A stretch of DNA of 21,653 nucleotides, taken from Pseudomonadota bacterium (GTDB lineage Bacteria > Pseudomonadota > Alphaproteobacteria > Rhizobiales > Devosiaceae). How positions within the stretch are numbered: the stretch's first letter is position 1; every line of letters starts with the position of its first letter. This document shows, in pieces, positions 20,197-21,653 of this stretch. Below the pieces are notes generated by a model. That model had not been told where the DNA came from and searched no databases. It saw only the letters and a list, made by a program, of their open reading frames with translations. The stretch is from assembly GCA_023415605.1 (NCBI GenBank), contig JAEZKB010000324.1, positions 1 to 21,653 on the forward strand, given 5' to 3'. The position numbers and the translations under genes were made by a program.

Positions 20197-21653
20197 GTGT
20201 CCAGCCGCATCATTCCGGTCCAGCCCTTCGATTACGTGGTGTTCGGCGCCACCGGTGACCTCACCAAGCGTAAGCTGCTGCCGGCGCTCTACCATCGCTT
20301 CAAATCGGGCCAGTTCGACGAGCAGAGCCGCATCATCGGCGTCTCTCGTTCGGTGCTGACCGATGCCGAGTTCCAGAAAGCAGCGCGCGAAGCCATCGCG
20401 CAGTTCGTCGAGAAGGAATACCAGGACGCCAAGACCATCGACCGCTTCGTCTCGATCATCTCCTACGTCTCCAACGATGTGTCGGATGAAAAGAAGTGGG
20501 GCGATATCACGGGGCTGCGGGATGATCCCAAGATCGTCCGCGCCTTCTATCTTGCGATCGCCCCCGATCTGTTCGGGCCGACCTGCGAGTACATCAAGAA
20601 AAAGGGCTACTATCGCCGCGACGCCCGCGTGGTGATCGAAAAGCCGCTCGGCCACGATCTGGAATCGTCCGAGCAGATCAATGACGAGGTGTCGCGCATC
20701 TTCGCAGAAGACCAGGTCTATCGCATCGATCACTACCTTGGCAAAGAGACGGTGCAGAACCTCCTGGCGCTGCGCTTTGCCAATATCATGTTCGAGCCGA
20801 TCTGGAATTCGGCCCATATTGACCACGTGCAGATCACCGTGGCCGAAAGCGTCGGCGCCGGCACCCGCGGCTACTATGACGAGTCCGGCGCGCTGCGCGA
20901 CATGGTGCAGAACCATATCATCCAGCTCCTCTGTCTCGTTGCCCTCGAGCCGCCGGCCTCGGACGCCGCCAATGCCCTCCGCGACGAAAAGCTCAAGGTA
21001 CTGCGGTCGCTCAAGCCCATTACCAACGGCGATGTCGGCCGCTTCACCGTGCGCGGCCAGTATCGCGCCGGGTCGGTCGACGGCGTTTCCGTCGCCGGCT
21101 ATCAGGACGAGCTGCCGGAGGACAAGAAAGGCTCTCGGACCGAGACCTTCGTCGCCTTGAAGGCCGAGATCGAGAACTGGCGCTGGGCCGGCGTGCCCTT
21201 CTACATCCGCACCGGCAAGCGCCTGGTGTCCAGGGCGTCGGAAATCGTCATCCAGTTCCGCCAGATCCCGCACTCGATGTTCGACCACGCTGAGGGTGCG
21301 CCCAAGCCGAACCGGCTGGTGATCCGCATCCAGCCCGACGAAGGCGTGAAGTTGTTCCTGATGATCAAGGATCCGGGTCCGGGCGGCATGCGCCTGCGCG
21401 AAGTGCCGCTGAACCTGAGCTTTGCCCAGACCTTCACCGAGCGCACGCCGGAAGCCTATGAGCGCTTGTTGCTCGACGTCATCCGCGGCAGCCAGACCCT
21501 GTTCATGCGCCGCGACGAACTCGAAGCCGCCTGGCGCTGGGTCGACCCGATCCGAGAGGCCTGGGATGCTGCCTCCGATGCGCCGCAGCCCTATACAGCC
21601 GGCACCTGGGGCCCGACCGGGGCGATCGCGCTCATCGAGCACGACGGCCGCAC
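20197..21653 (+). CDS. zwf: Glucose-6-phosphate 1-dehydrogenase (3' end just outside window)
   Basis: At least 485 residues are visible, and only a few C-terminal residues are missing compared with the usual length of about 490. The enzyme oxidises glucose 6-phosphate to 6-phosphogluconolactone, feeding the Entner-Doudoroff and pentose-phosphate pathways. The NADP-binding GATGDLTKRKLLPALY is at about residues 15-30, EKPLGHD follows, and the catalytic RIDHYLGKE is near residue 180. GTG at 20197 is preferred because it has GGAGA upstream and gives the common rhizobial-type N-terminus SSRIIPV. An in-frame ATG at 20167 overlaps the kinase stop (ATGA) but has a weaker ribosome binding site. The frame is open to the end of the window. 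Confidence 0.95.
   Translation, partial: MSSRIIPVQPFDYVVFGATGDLTKRKLLPALYHRFKSGQFDEQSRIIGVSRSVLTDAEFQKAAREAIAQFVEKEYQDAKTIDRFVSIISYVSNDVSDEKKWGDITGLRDDPKIVRAFYLAIAPDLFGPTCEYIKKKGYYRRDARVVIEKPLGHDLESSEQINDEVSRIFAEDQVYRIDHYLGKETVQNLLALRFANIMFEPIWNSAHIDHVQITVAESVGAGTRGYYDESGALRDMVQNHIIQLLCLVALEPPASDAANALRDEKLKVLRSLKPITNGDVGRFTVRGQYRAGSVDGVSVAGYQDELPEDKKGSRTETFVALKAEIENWRWAGVPFYIRTGKRLVSRASEIVIQFRQIPHSMFDHAEGAPKPNRLVIRIQPDEGVKLFLMIKDPGPGGMRLREVPLNLSFAQTFTERTPEAYERLLLDVIRGSQTLFMRRDELEAAWRWVDPIREAWDAASDAPQPYTAGTWGPTGAIALIEHDGR

Noticed and set aside
20089..21642. Open frame of 517 codons antisense to zwf
   Set aside because: Zwf on the + strand has all catalytic motifs; the opposite frame has none.

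Overview
This window is the core of an aerobic-type cobalamin (vitamin B12) biosynthesis locus from a GC-rich alphaproteobacterium. The Pseudomonas denitrificans-type enzyme set (CobN, CobO, CobF, CobQ), the DUF1636 protein and the zwf context suggest Hyphomicrobiales, possibly a Devosia-like organism. That placement is inferred from gene content and protein character, not from any search.

Layout. (1) Positions 1-1001 hold the 3' end of cobN and complete cobO, overlapping by ATGA. (2) Positions 1003-4098 are an accessory block: a secreted protein of unknown function, a 56-residue membrane protein, a small cation-diffusion-facilitator (CDF) exporter divergent from a MerR-family metal sensor with a textbook MerR-type promoter between them, a REP-like hairpin repeat, and a second, FieF-type CDF exporter. 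(3) Positions 4344-11815 form a tight + strand operon: cbiX(long), a DUF429-like gene of unknown function, cobH, cobL, cobI, a cbiG-cobJ fusion and cobM. Five consecutive junctions there are 4-base ATGA overlaps. (4) Positions 11950-18176 hold cobK (-), cobA and cobB (+), cobF (-), cobQ and cobD (+). (5) Positions 18173-19113 hold cobU/cobP and a DUF1636 Cys-rich protein, both on the - strand and translationally coupled. (6) Positions 19295-21653 begin a carbon-metabolism operon: a BadF/BadG-type sugar kinase followed by zwf, which runs off the window just before its stop.

Together the cob genes cover uroporphyrinogen III to precorrin-2 (CobA), most of corrin-ring construction (CobI, J, M, F, K, L, H), a,c-amidation (CobB), cobalt insertion (the tail of CobN), adenosylation (CobO), the remaining amidations (CobQ), the aminopropanol arm (CobD) and nucleotide-loop activation (CobU). 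No precorrin-3B synthase (CobG or CobZ), CobS/CobT, CobC or CobV is seen here.

The points of most interest are: the uncharacterised DUF429-like gene locked into the cob operon; early-cobalt-pathway components (long CbiX, a CbiG domain) alongside late-cobalt ones (CobN, CobF); palindromic repeat sequence inside two coding frames; the DUF1636-cobU pair; and the MerR-controlled CDF exporter beside a cobalt-using pathway. I found no rRNA, tRNA, CRISPR array, insertion sequence or convincing cobalamin riboswitch. No gene-free stretch exceeds 300 bases.
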